From contig BRYA01000192.1 of assembly GCA_030267965.1 (NCBI GenBank), positions 1 to 41,125 on the forward strand: a stretch of DNA of 41,125 bases. Reading direction: 5' to 3'. The position numbers and the translations under genes are program-made. Source of the stretch: Triparma columacea. Its lineage: Eukaryota; Sar; Bolidophyceae; Parmales; Triparmaceae. The notes beneath the pieces are model-generated. The model had not been told where the DNA came from and did not search any database. It was given only the letters and a program-made list of their open reading frames with translations. Shown here piece after piece: positions 33,973 through 41,125 of this stretch (position 1 is its first letter; every line of letters starts with the position of its first letter).

Positions 33973-34721
33973 AGAGTCTGAGTCTTGGAGACACAATCCT
34001 CAACCTTAAGATCGATTCCAAATGGAGGGAACACAAGGGGGATGTCTATAGTAAGAGGGACGCCAGTCTGGACAAGTTATGCAACAAGTTCGCCGAACCG
34101 ATGCGCAAGTACAACAAGATGGCCCGCAAGCACAACAAGAAGAAGAATGTGGAACAGATGGAGATGGGGAAGACACTGATCGCTTACGGAGCGGCAAATG
34201 TCAACTCTGTTGGATTCGGCTATGCTCATGCTCCCCAGAAACGTCTTCGCCACCGCCTACAACACGTCCACAATATCGATGTGATACTCATCGATGAGTG
34301 GCGCACGTCACAGATTCTGTCAAAGTTTGACATTGACAAGGAGAACAAGAAGGAGGAAGAGAAAACGAAAAGGATGAAGGGTTCGTCGTCGTCCTCGAGT
34401 GACATGGACATGGAGAATGATTCCCAACCCCCCATATTCCTGAAGACTCCACTTAGAGACTTGAGGAAGGTCACAAAAGAGGAGTACAAGTCGGGGAAAT
34501 GGAAGCGCATGATGTGCTACCAAATCTACAGCGTACGTTACGGCTTGGTAAATGGGAGGAGGGTTTATGTTCACAGGGACGTAAACGCAGCCAAGAACAT
34601 TGGAGCTATCTACATATCTCTTGTCGAACTCGGAGTACGCCCTGAAGAGTTCACCTCTCCGAGACAGAAGGAAGAAAGGAAGAGGCGGGAGGCAAAGGAG
34701 AAGAGCACCAAGAAAAAATGA
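29578..34721 (+). CDS. Fanzor (eukaryotic TnpB-like RuvC nuclease) fused to an N-terminal PD-(D/E)XK nuclease, 11 exons
   Basis: Exons 29578-29657, 29762-29973, 30067-30409, 30508-30558, 30886-30916, 30991-31707, 31781-31804, 31912-31987, 32097-32479, 32599-33741 and 33852-34721 join in phase to about 1309 aa. The N-terminus is Gly-rich with an NLS-like GQKKR. Residues ~60-310 are a RecB/Cas4-like nuclease: FHEAVEIY (His146, Glu150), AGTIDIL (Asp225), LIDLKRS (Asp244, Lys246) and ALQLALY (Gln270, Tyr274). An acidic, Ser/Thr-rich linker spans ~318-372. Residues ~375-1309 are a Fanzor: TTDGVWVTVLF before RuvC-I GGDPGRRDM (Asp961), RuvC-II LIDEWRTSQ (Glu1169) and RuvC-III HRDVNAAKNIG (Asp1263). 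The zinc ribbon (normally TS..C..C and C..C) is degenerate, with only one Cys. TnpB and Fanzor enzymes are RNA-guided DNA nucleases of mobile elements. A split into two genes is unlikely because exon 6 holds the end of one domain, the linker and the start of the other. Confidence 0.85.
32995..33039 (+). repeat. 15-nt coding minisatellite in the Fanzor gene (3 units)
   Basis: Three in-frame units of GGGAA(A/G)AACAAGAAG code GKNKK repeats, a Lys-rich loop in exon 10. It lies before the RuvC core, so it may be a nucleic-acid-contacting or merely tolerated insertion. Confidence 0.9.
33942..33977 (+). repeat. GAGGGT hexamer repeat in the Fanzor gene (about 6 units)
   Basis: Five perfect GAGGGT units and one GAGAGT code an (EG)n run in exon 11, between RuvC-I and RuvC-II. 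It is in frame and so length-variable without frameshift. Confidence 0.9.
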
Positions 34722-34910
34722 AAATGAAAAAAAACAAAAAATCCATTCACCAGAATGGTCTGTGACGTTCACCACAACGAGGAGGGGGGTGAGGGTTAGG
34801 GTTACCCTAACCCGTCACACATTCGTGTCACGGAAACTGAAGAGACATTCCAGAATGTCCAGATAATTCCAGTGGCACGAGGCCCGCTTGGAACCTGCCC
34901 AAGCATAGAT
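34722..34910 (+). ncRNA. Candidate Fanzor guide (omega-like) RNA scaffold: four hairpins after the stop codon
   Basis: Directly downstream of the Fanzor stop are four perfect stem-loops. They are CCATTC/GAATGG (34743-34748 / 34753-34758), GGGTTAGGG/CCCTAACCC (34793-34801 / 34805-34813), GACATTC/GAATGTC (34844-34850 / 34853-34859) and GCTTGG/CCAAGC (34886-34891 / 34899-34904). In TnpB and Fanzor systems the guide RNA scaffold overlaps or follows the nuclease 3' end and the guide lies beyond the element's right end. The location fits. Transcription and scaffold identity are inference only; some stems could be a terminator or chance. Confidence 0.3.
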
Positions 34911-34954
34911 CGAGATCGTTAGCCTACTAATAATTGATTTAGAAGAGTAATTTT

Positions 34955-34997
34955 TCCCAGGGAAGGGGGATGAAGCGATCCACCATCTACTCGCAAA
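34955..34997 (+). repeat. 43-nt repeat, copy B (fragment of the orphan gene start)
   Basis: Near-identical (41/43) to 26361-26403, same orientation. On the minus strand it would code MVDRFIPLP then diverge, so it is an isolated fragment and not a gene start. It lies ~50 nt beyond the last hairpin downstream of the Fanzor gene. Confidence 0.95.
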
Positions 34998-35056
34998 TGT
35001 CTCAATTTGCATGAAATGTGAAAGGACTTTTATTTTTTCGTGCAAACTCATATAAG

Positions 35057-37924
35057 TTACATCCACGCGACGCTTGCGCCTCCTCCCCCCTCCTTGAACC
35101 CCTTGCCCCTACCACTTCCTGCCGGCGCTGCATTGTCCCCCACCTTCCAACCCCTCACGCAAGGTTTGTTATTCCCTTTTCCCACTGGCTCGACTCTGCA
35201 CCAGAGCGATATGGTGTCGCCCGCAAGGGAGGAGAACTCGAGGTTGCTTTTCTTGAAGGTGTGGAGCTCGTTTGCCTCCCGTTCGCCCCCCTTTTTCTTG
35301 CTTTCAATTTTTACTACTGCCACCCAGGGGAGACCGAATCTTTTTCTGCATACAAGGAGGGTGTAGCTCTTGACCGGCTTGGGGATGCCTGTCCCTTCCT
35401 TGGCTAGTCTGAAGTTGAACTCTAACTTAGTTGTTTGGTTGAATGGTATTCCTTCGACCTTGAGGCAGTCCCATTCACCGCCTCCGTTCTGTGCAGCAAT
35501 CAGGCTTCCGCTTTCACGGGTGATGCCTTGGCAAACATCTTCAATGCCGTCATCTTCGTCGTCGTCGTCGCTGTAGTCGTCTCCTCGGCCCTCCTCGTCC
35601 GCCCCTGCCACTCCGTTCCCTCCACCTTCCCTGTCCCCCCTCTTCCCCTCTGCATTGTTCTCAACCATGCTTCTCAACTTGACAGGCGCCAGCAGCATGT
35701 CCGTCCCGCGGACACTCTCGAGGTTCTCGCAGTTTCTGGCGGCCTTTAGCATCCTATTGACGGCCGACCCACTGATTGGGTTGTCACCGACGCTGATGAT
35801 CTTGAGTGTGTTGTTTGTTTTGATGGCTTGGGTGATGAACCTAGCGCCCCCGTCTCCAATGTCGTTCGAGGAGAGGTTGATATCAGTCAAGGTGTCGTTG
35901 AATGACAGCATTTCGCTGATGCACTCGGCCCCAGCACAGCCGATGGAATTCTGGGAAAGGTTGAGGCTCAGGAGGGTTGACGGTTTGTTGGAGAGGGCCC
36001 TTGCAAATATCTGGGCGCCGTAGGCCCCGGCGAACGCACCCGTGATGTCAAGCGAGAGCATTCCCTGCATGTTTTGGGACAAGACCGTGATGGTATCCTT
36101 TGAGAGTTTGGCGTGGACGAGGCCCAGGTGTTGAATTGGAGGGGGTGGGGGAGGGGGGGTCGTGGTCGCAGGTACCATGATATCCTCCTTGTTTGGGTCG
36201 TGCTTCGATGCAGCTTCCCTAAGCATGTATTCGATGTGGTCGAGCCCGAGGAATTTGGCCATTTTGATCGGGCTGCTACCTGCGCCATTGGGTGCTGTGG
36301 GAGACGCGTTCAAGGCCAGAAGGATCTTAATGTGGTCGAGTTTGTTATGTCTGACGGCATGGCACAACAGGGTGTCCTTCATTTCATGAGAGGGTATCTG
36401 AGCGTCTAGAGCGCGGCCAGCCAGCGTGGGCGGGAAGGCGGACTCAAAAGTTTCAGCCTGCGTTACGCGAAGCGGGGAGCGGGGGGGGAACGAAACGATT
36501 ACCGAAGGGTTGCATTAGAGTTTTGATTCGTCGCGTACGTTGCATTCACTTTTTGTCCGTTCTCACCTTCTCCTCCGTAATGTACTGAAAGAGCTCTGCG
36601 AGTACGGAGTTCGTCGAGTGTCCTGCTTCCCCCTTCTTTTTCCCCTTCCTCGCCCGTGGGGGCGGTCGGGCTCCCTTTTTCTTGGCCGTTCCCCCTGCAG
36701 CGGGGGCGTTGAACAGCGACCTGACGAAAGCTAAGGCATTCATGGGGTCGTTTCCGGCGACGACAGCACCCTTGCGACCCTTGGCGCCGCCTCTTTTGGG
36801 TGGCGCGGCTCTCTTTCCCTTCCCCTTACTTTTCGGGTTCGCACCGATGACGGCGTTCTGATCGGTGATGGTGAGCTTGTAGTCAAAGAGGGTGCAACGG
36901 AAGGTGGAGAGCTTTCGCTGCTGCATCGCCCTTGCGGAGTTCGTCTTGGCAGAACCCGATTTGGAGGTCTTAGTTGATTTCCTACTTCGGCAAGCAAAGC
37001 GAGTCGCGAAAGGGGTTGGCATAGTGCGTTAGAATTTTGGCGGCGGTTAAGAGGAGGGAGGGGGAGAGAGGATATGCGGGAAGTTCATTTGTTGCACGTT
37101 TTCTCACCTCGCCCCCTTGCGAGCCAAGCCGCCTCCTCCGCCTGCACCCGCCTTGATGTTATCAGCCATGAAGGAGCCCATGTTGTTCTGGACGGCAATG
37201 TCGATGTTGCCCTCGATGTTGAGGTACGATAGCCACTTTGACTGGATGCCAAACTTCATTACCTTCTCGGCGGCCTTAGGACCAAGGTCGTTGAAGCTGA
37301 GGTCGACTCCTGTGAAGCCAACCTGCTCCTTTGGGTTATCTACCCCCTTGCGATCTAGAGTGACAAGGTCGGCGAACTCCTGGGCGCACTCGTCAGTCAG
37401 GTTATTGGACGATAGGTTGATGGTGCGCACCTCTGGGATGTCGGCGAGCTGGCGAATGAGGTACTGGAGCGATTCTCTGTTCATGGAAGTGGAGGACCTA
37501 TCGAGGTTCACAAGTAAAGAAGGGGATAGGGTATTTAGGTCGTCGCTGAAGGGGGGCAGGGGGGGAGAATGAAGGGAAGGGGGCGGGGGGTAAGGTGGGG
37601 GCCGTCACCGGAAACCTCTCCCTCAACTTACCTTCCACCTCCCTCCCCATCTTCCTCCTCCCCCCCTCCCACCTGCCTAAGTTGCTCCTTCAAATTGTCG
37701 TTCTGTTCCCTCATCTCCCTGATCGCCCTCTCCTTCTCTATCCTCTCGTACGCAATGAGCCTGTTCTGCTTGTTGACCAGGTGCTTGATTGAGTCGAGCA
37801 GGGGATCGGACTCTCTGTCGATCTTCGCCACATTCGAGCGGTCGTTCGCATCGGAAAGGTTGTACGGGTAGCTTGGGGTCTTCAATTTCGGTGCCGACCG
37901 CGGGGTGGAGCTTCTAGGAGGCAT
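35057..37924 (-). CDS. Leucine-rich-repeat (RNI-like) and ankyrin protein with basic insert, 4 exons
   Basis: Exons 37924-37632, 37497-37108, 36981-36567 and 36397-35057 join in phase to about 812 aa. Exon 1 codes a charged coiled-coil (NKQNRLIAYERIEKERAIRE). Exon 2 codes LRRs (VRTINLSSNNLTDECAQEFA, GVDLSFNDLGPKAAEKV, LSYLNIEGN). Exon 3 is a basic, disordered Lys/Arg/Pro/Gly region (PKSKGKGKRAAPPKRGG). Exon 4 opens with ankyrin-like repeats (KDTLLCHAVRHNKLDHIKILL, SPIKMAKFLGLDHIEYMLREA). It continues with ribonuclease-inhibitor-type LRRs (LLSLNLSQNSIGCAGAECI, LTDINLSSNDIGDGGARFI) and a C-terminal beta-like domain. Such proteins are scaffolds; the basic insert could bind nucleic acid or microtubules. 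For exon 4 the acceptor GCTCAG is chosen because it alone keeps phase 0. Confidence 0.8.
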
Positions 37925-38143
37925 GGCTGAATTACCAGGCACCTTAAACTAACTGGCTGTTTCGTTTTTTAAGTGTGGGGGTGAAGTGGAAGGAATTTCA
38001 AAATAGAGGGTCTTTTAAAAATGTCCTCCGTGAACGAGACAAAATATAAATTGACCTGGGGAGATGAGTCGGGGTGAAAATTTGGTTTAATTTTGCTGCG
38101 TGCTAAGTCACATATTTGTTTATGAGGAACTTTTTTCGGGTTA

Positions 38144-38155
38144 GGGTTATAACCC
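38144..38155. repeat. Perfect 12-nt palindrome of telomere-like sequence
   Basis: GGGTTATAACCC, preceded by GGGTTA, directly abuts the stop codon of the methyltransferase gene. It may be part of a 3'-end signal or a chance TTAGGG-derived element. Confidence 0.8.
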
Positions 38156-39375
38156 CTACCATGGAGTTGTGCCGGGCTCCTTTAGCTTCCTGACCGCCAA
38201 TTGGTCCCATCGCCATAAGATCCTCATGTCTTCCCTCCTCGCGTTCACGAAGCTGTCACACCCCTTCCGAACGGTGCCAAGTTTCTTCTCCATCTCATCA
38301 GGAAGTTCCCAATCTGATTTCAGGTGTGTGTGTGTGTGTGTGTGTGTGTAAGTGTAAGTGCGTTATTCTCGTTATGCTTCCGCTGGCCCCCCCCCCCCCC
38401 CCTTCCCCCCTTCCCTCCTCACCGAAGTAGTCATCAAATATCATGATGCCCCCGACAGCAAGGAGCTCCCAACTGCGACAAGGAACGAAGCGAAGCGAGC
38501 ATTAGAAGTGCGTTATAATGTTAGGTTAGAGTTTTCGGGGTCCTGGTGATTGGTTGGGTTTTAGGAGTAAAGCCCCTGGCAGTTCAAAACTTCAACCTTT
38601 ATCTTCTCGGTTCAGCCTCCCCCTTCCTTGGTTTTCTTCGTTCTTACCCTAGCATGGCGTCCCACAGCGCTCCACCCTCCGAGTGATCTCCGTCCACGTA
38701 AACGAGGTCGAACTTGTGTCCCTCTGTGATGAGGTCCGGCAGAGCCTTGGAAGCCGGCGCCTCGACCATGACTATGGAGGAGCCCGGGACGTTCCGCGTC
38801 ACCGCGTTTAGGTTGACGCGCAGGTTAGAGTTGGGAAAGGGCTCGACCCCAAGATAACGGGCGGAGGGGAGGTTCTCCAAAAGCCATGTTGATGTTCTTC
38901 CCTCAAAAACCCCAATCTCCAGCACCCTGGGGCCGCCCGGCAAGGCTTCCATGGCGGGTAAGTCGAGCAGCCACTTTGACCAGTTGCAGAAGTGAAAGTT
39001 GTGTGCCCAGTGCTCTGTGAAATTGTAGCCCCTGCCCTGGTCATTTGCCCGATTGTCTTCCGTAAATTCGTAATCGATTTTGCATTGGGATTGCCGACCT
39101 TTTCTGAGGGCATCGAGGAACATGACTTCCACGCATGAGGCCGCACCGCGAAGTTTGCAGGAGGTGGACAACGATGCGGTGGGGTTAATTGCAGCAACCT
39201 CAGCAACTACATCAGAAGCTAGGGAAACGATGTCCTCATAGTCTGAGGAGAGTGGAAATGTAATAATCTTAGGTTCGCCATCAATTTCGATTTCAAGTGA
39301 GATAGGCGAGGCGAGGCAGGAGTTATGGAGGAGGAGGAGAAGAAGGAGGAGGGTGGAAAAGAAGGTGATGTGCAT
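38156..39375 (-). CDS. Secretory-pathway class I SAM-dependent methyltransferase (Methyltransf_24-like), 3 exons
   Basis: Exons 39375-38648, 38472-38423 and 38313-38156 join in phase to about 311 aa. Residues 1-22 are a strong signal peptide or anchor (MHITFFSTLLLLLLLLHNS). Motif I is RVLEIGVFEGRTSTWLL (~149-165). An acidic loop follows at GVEPFPNSN. Motif FDLVYVDGDHSEG (~221-233) is typical of Methyltransf_24. Exon 2 (only 50 nt) codes WELLAVGGIMIFDDYF, the post-motif strand with the DDY signature, and exon 3 the C-terminal helix. The substrate is unknown. ER/Golgi or plastid-route localisation is implied by the leader. Read as a single exon the protein would stop before the conserved GG.MIFDDY strand, so the two short downstream exons are needed. 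Confidence 0.85.
38324..38347. repeat. (GT)12 microsatellite in a methyltransferase intron
   Basis: On the gene's strand this is (AC)12 just upstream of the exon 3 acceptor (intron 38422-38314). A 15-nt C run also lies in this intron near 38390. Confidence 0.95.
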
Positions 39376-39605
39376 ATCAAGGCAACAGCAGGATTTTAGG
39401 TATTGAATGCTGAGGGAAAGGAGGTTTTGGGGTGTTTGGGGTAATGATGGAGTGCCGGGGGGGGGACGGGGGGGGGAGAGAGAGAGAGATTAGGCAAAAT
39501 TGACGTAACTGGAAAAAATTGTTTTGCAACAAATCCGTCAATAATTTGGAGTCCCAGGAGCTTCAAAGGGTTTTGTAGATTGTAGAGAGGGACACACGTA
39601 TTTTC
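39376..39605. promoter_or_regulatory. Divergent promoter region between the methyltransferase and BRAP2-like genes
   Basis: 230 nt between divergent start codons, with G runs interrupted by a short GAGAGAGAGAGA tract near 39477. No TATA box or other recognised site is evident. Confidence 0.45.
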
Positions 39606-41125
39606 ATGCCTCCAATTCACGTTGAATATTCTCTTAACTTTACACCTCTACCTGAGGGCTGTGTAAATGCAAGAAACGAACAAAGGGCTAGCCAAAGGAA
39701 TGAACAAAGGGAACAAAGGAAAGGAGGCCGAGGAGTGGAGGGAGAAAAATGGCTATCAGACGGATTTAAATGCCTTGATTTGGCTGGAAACTCTCTTGAA
39801 CGGATACAAAATGTCAATATAAAGGAGTATAATTACGATGATTGCGTAGTCAACGTCATAGAGTGTCAATTGGCCTACCTCTCCCGCACAATTCCCTCTT
39901 CTACCTCTACTACTTCCTCTGATACTACCTCTACTACCTCCACTCCTACACTCCAAGTTGTTGTCCCTCTACCTCAACAAGTTCAACCATTCCTATCTTA
40001 CACATCGCCCTCAGACTGGTTTGTTTACTCGTCCTCACCTCCCACCTCATCTCCCACCTCATCTCCCACCAATCTCTTCACCTCCTGTGACCTGTATTCC
40101 TTCCCCTCAGGCCTCATGTCCCTCCTCACCTTCCCCACCCTCTCCTCCCTCTCCTTATTCTGTTCCACCGTCCTCGAGTTGTCCTTCGTTCCCCCCTCCT
40201 CCTCCCCCAAGGGTGGCAGGATGACCCCTACCCCGACAGTCCGTCGTTACCCCGCTGTACCCGTCGCCATCAATGGCGTCGTAGAGTGCTCTGACATTTC
40301 GCCCTCTCCGCCCTCATCCGCCCGCCCTTCGCTGAGAGGTCCCTCACCTGTCCTTGACTTGCACTCCTCGTCCCTACCTTCCTGCCCCTCCCTCCTCTTC
40401 CTCGTCTCGGGTTTCGGCGTCGGTTACGGTGGCTGCGACGGCAAGTGCTACATCCGCACCGAGGTCGAGGGCAACGGTCGGTGCCAGAGGGATAGGTACC
40501 TGTGGTGCAACTGCCACGGCTGCTGCGGGCTGAGGGACCCTGAAGCTTACTGCAAGGAGTGCGCTGAGGGGGGGGGGGAGGAGGGGGGGGTACCGGTGAG
40601 CGTTTGGACGTGCCTGACCTGCGGGTACAACGGGTGCGGGAGGTACAACAAGAGCCACGCGAAGGAACACTTCCTGGGGACTGGACACTTGTGGGTGATG
40701 GAGAGGGGGAGTGGGAGGGTTTGGGATTACGGGCTGGACAAATATATTAGCAAGGAGGGGGTGAGGAAGTGCGAGGGTGGGTGGAGTCACAGGAAGGGGA
40801 TGGAGACGAGGGGGGGGAGGACGGGGGGGGGACCGGGGGATAAGACTAGCAGAGTCAAGGGAGAGTACGAGAAGGCTGTTAAGGAGGCAGTTGAGGAGCA
40901 GAGGAATTGGTGGGAGGGAGAGCTGGGGATTGTAGAGGCTAAGGAGGAGCTCAATTGGAGGGAGAAGGTCGGGGAGGAGGGGGGGGGTGGGGATAAGGAA
41001 AGGTCAGAGGCTGAAGCTCGGTGCAAGGCCTTGGAGGAGTCAATCATGGACATAACTCGGGCCTGCGCCGAAGTGCAGAGGGAGGAGGTGAAGCTGCGGC
41101 AGGTCAGCAAGGGCCTCCTGGAGGA
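39606..41125 (+). CDS. BRAP2/ETP1-like UBP zinc-finger protein, partial (runs off the window)
   Basis: One reading frame is open from ATG 39606 to the window end (>506 codons) with no stop or needed intron. The decisive part is the UBP-type zinc finger from about residue 334: VWTCLTCGYNGCGRYNKSHA followed by a KEHFLGTGHLWVM helix and RVWDYGLDKYI. This matches the BRAP2 block (C..CG..GCGRY...HA..H...T.H...RVWDY.GD.Y). A coiled coil begins after ~residue 415 (EYEKAVKEAVEEQRNWW...), also as in BRAP2, an E3 ligase and Ras-pathway scaffold in animals. Upstream (~290-330) is a Cys-rich segment (GGCDGKCYIR, WCNCHGCCGL, YCKEC) instead of a recognisable C3HC4 RING. The first ~130 residues are a Ser/Thr/Pro-rich region after EKWLSDGFKC. 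The 3' end lies beyond the window. Confidence 0.7.
   Translation, partial: MPPIHVEYSLNFTPLPEGCVNARNEQRASQRNEQREQRKGGRGVEGEKWLSDGFKCLDLAGNSLERIQNVNIKEYNYDDCVVNVIECQLAYLSRTIPSSTSTTSSDTTSTTSTPTLQVVVPLPQQVQPFLSYTSPSDWFVYSSSPPTSSPTSSPTNLFTSCDLYSFPSGLMSLLTFPTLSSLSLFCSTVLELSFVPPSSSPKGGRMTPTPTVRRYPAVPVAINGVVECSDISPSPPSSARPSLRGPSPVLDLHSSSLPSCPSLLFLVSGFGVGYGGCDGKCYIRTEVEGNGRCQRDRYLWCNCHGCCGLRDPEAYCKECAEGGGEEGGVPVSVWTCLTCGYNGCGRYNKSHAKEHFLGTGHLWVMERGSGRVWDYGLDKYISKEGVRKCEGGWSHRKGMETRGGRTGGGPGDKTSRVKGEYEKAVKEAVEEQRNWWEGELGIVEAKEELNWREKVGEEGGGGDKERSEAEARCKALEESIMDITRACAEVQREEVKLRQVSKGLLE

Larger units (their letters stand above)
29578..34904 (+). mobile_element. Fanzor-bearing element, ends unresolved
   Basis: Fanzor genes are carried by eukaryotic transposons of many types and by large DNA viruses. 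Here the gene sits between two compact host gene blocks, with enlarged and more AT-rich flanks (28432-29577 and 34722-35056). No second transposase, no terminal inverted repeats and no clear target-site duplication were found by eye. The ends given are the gene plus the downstream hairpin block and are not true termini. A domesticated, immobile copy is equally possible. Confidence 0.4.
34722..35056. other. Intergenic region between convergent Fanzor and LRR/ankyrin genes
   Basis: 335 nt with the hairpin block described as a candidate guide RNA, an AT-rich stretch (TAATAATTGATTTAGAAGAG near 34928), the 43-nt repeat copy B and the 3' end of the LRR gene. AATAAA is present on the minus strand near 35035. 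No other gene is seen. Confidence 0.6.

Noticed and set aside
33942..33977. Telomeric repeat in the Fanzor gene
   Set aside because: GAGGGT is in coding sequence, in frame as (EG)n, and is not TTAGGG.
36546..37022. Separate small basic protein gene
   Set aside because: It is exon 3 of the LRR/ankyrin gene; the splice phases on both sides fit exactly.
1..41125. CRISPR arrays, bacterial operons or Shine-Dalgarno sites
   Set aside because: Spliceosomal introns throughout; no spaced direct-repeat array is present.

Overview
This is a gene-dense nuclear window from a unicellular eukaryote, most likely a stramenopile alga (a Bolidophyceae/Triparma-like or related ochrophyte). That placement is an inference from protein flavour and gene style, not from a database match. 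It rests on short spliceosomal introns (mostly 75-330 nt, nearly all starting GTGAG or GTAAG), very short intergenic gaps, many C/G homopolymers in introns, a centrin and other flagellar-type proteins, secreted Cys-rich EGF-like proteins, and one protein with a signal-plus-transit-like leader. Seventeen genes are modelled. Splice phases were checked by hand at every junction except the missing first exon of centrin.

Layout. 1-8.4 kb: single-subunit mitochondrial RNA polymerase (+), an NAD(P)-binding SDR-like protein (+), centrin (-), a small unknown two-exon gene (+), and the DDX19/Dbp5 mRNA-export helicase (-). 8.9-19.5 kb, all on the minus strand: a small secreted EGF-like protein, a membrane U-box protein, a Nup160-like nucleoporin and condensin SMC2. 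19.7-23.7 kb: COMMD4 (+), an AlkA-type DNA glycosylase (-) and a large secreted EGF-repeat protein (+). 23.7-28.4 kb, minus strand: a large orphan protein, a four-TM orphan and a TerD-domain protein. 28.4-35 kb: the most unusual part, described below. 35-41 kb: an LRR/ankyrin protein (-), a secretory class I methyltransferase (-) and the 5' part of a BRAP2-like UBP zinc-finger protein (+) that runs off the window.

The standout is an 11-exon gene at 29578-34721. Spliced in phase it encodes about 1309 residues. The N-terminal half carries a RecB/Cas4-like PD-(D/E)XK nuclease domain. The C-terminal half carries a Fanzor (eukaryotic TnpB homologue, RNA-guided nuclease family) with all three RuvC acidic residues in place but a collapsed zinc ribbon. 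Four short hairpins lie directly downstream of its stop codon, where a Fanzor guide RNA would be expected. About 50 nt further on is a 43-nt near-exact copy of the start-codon region of the orphan gene at 23759-26392. This suggests a two-nuclease, possibly RNA-guided, mobile or domesticated element. The other genes are ordinary housekeeping genes with no evident joint pathway. Many introns share a CTCGCTTCGC-type motif close to the 3' splice site, which may point to introner-like intron families.
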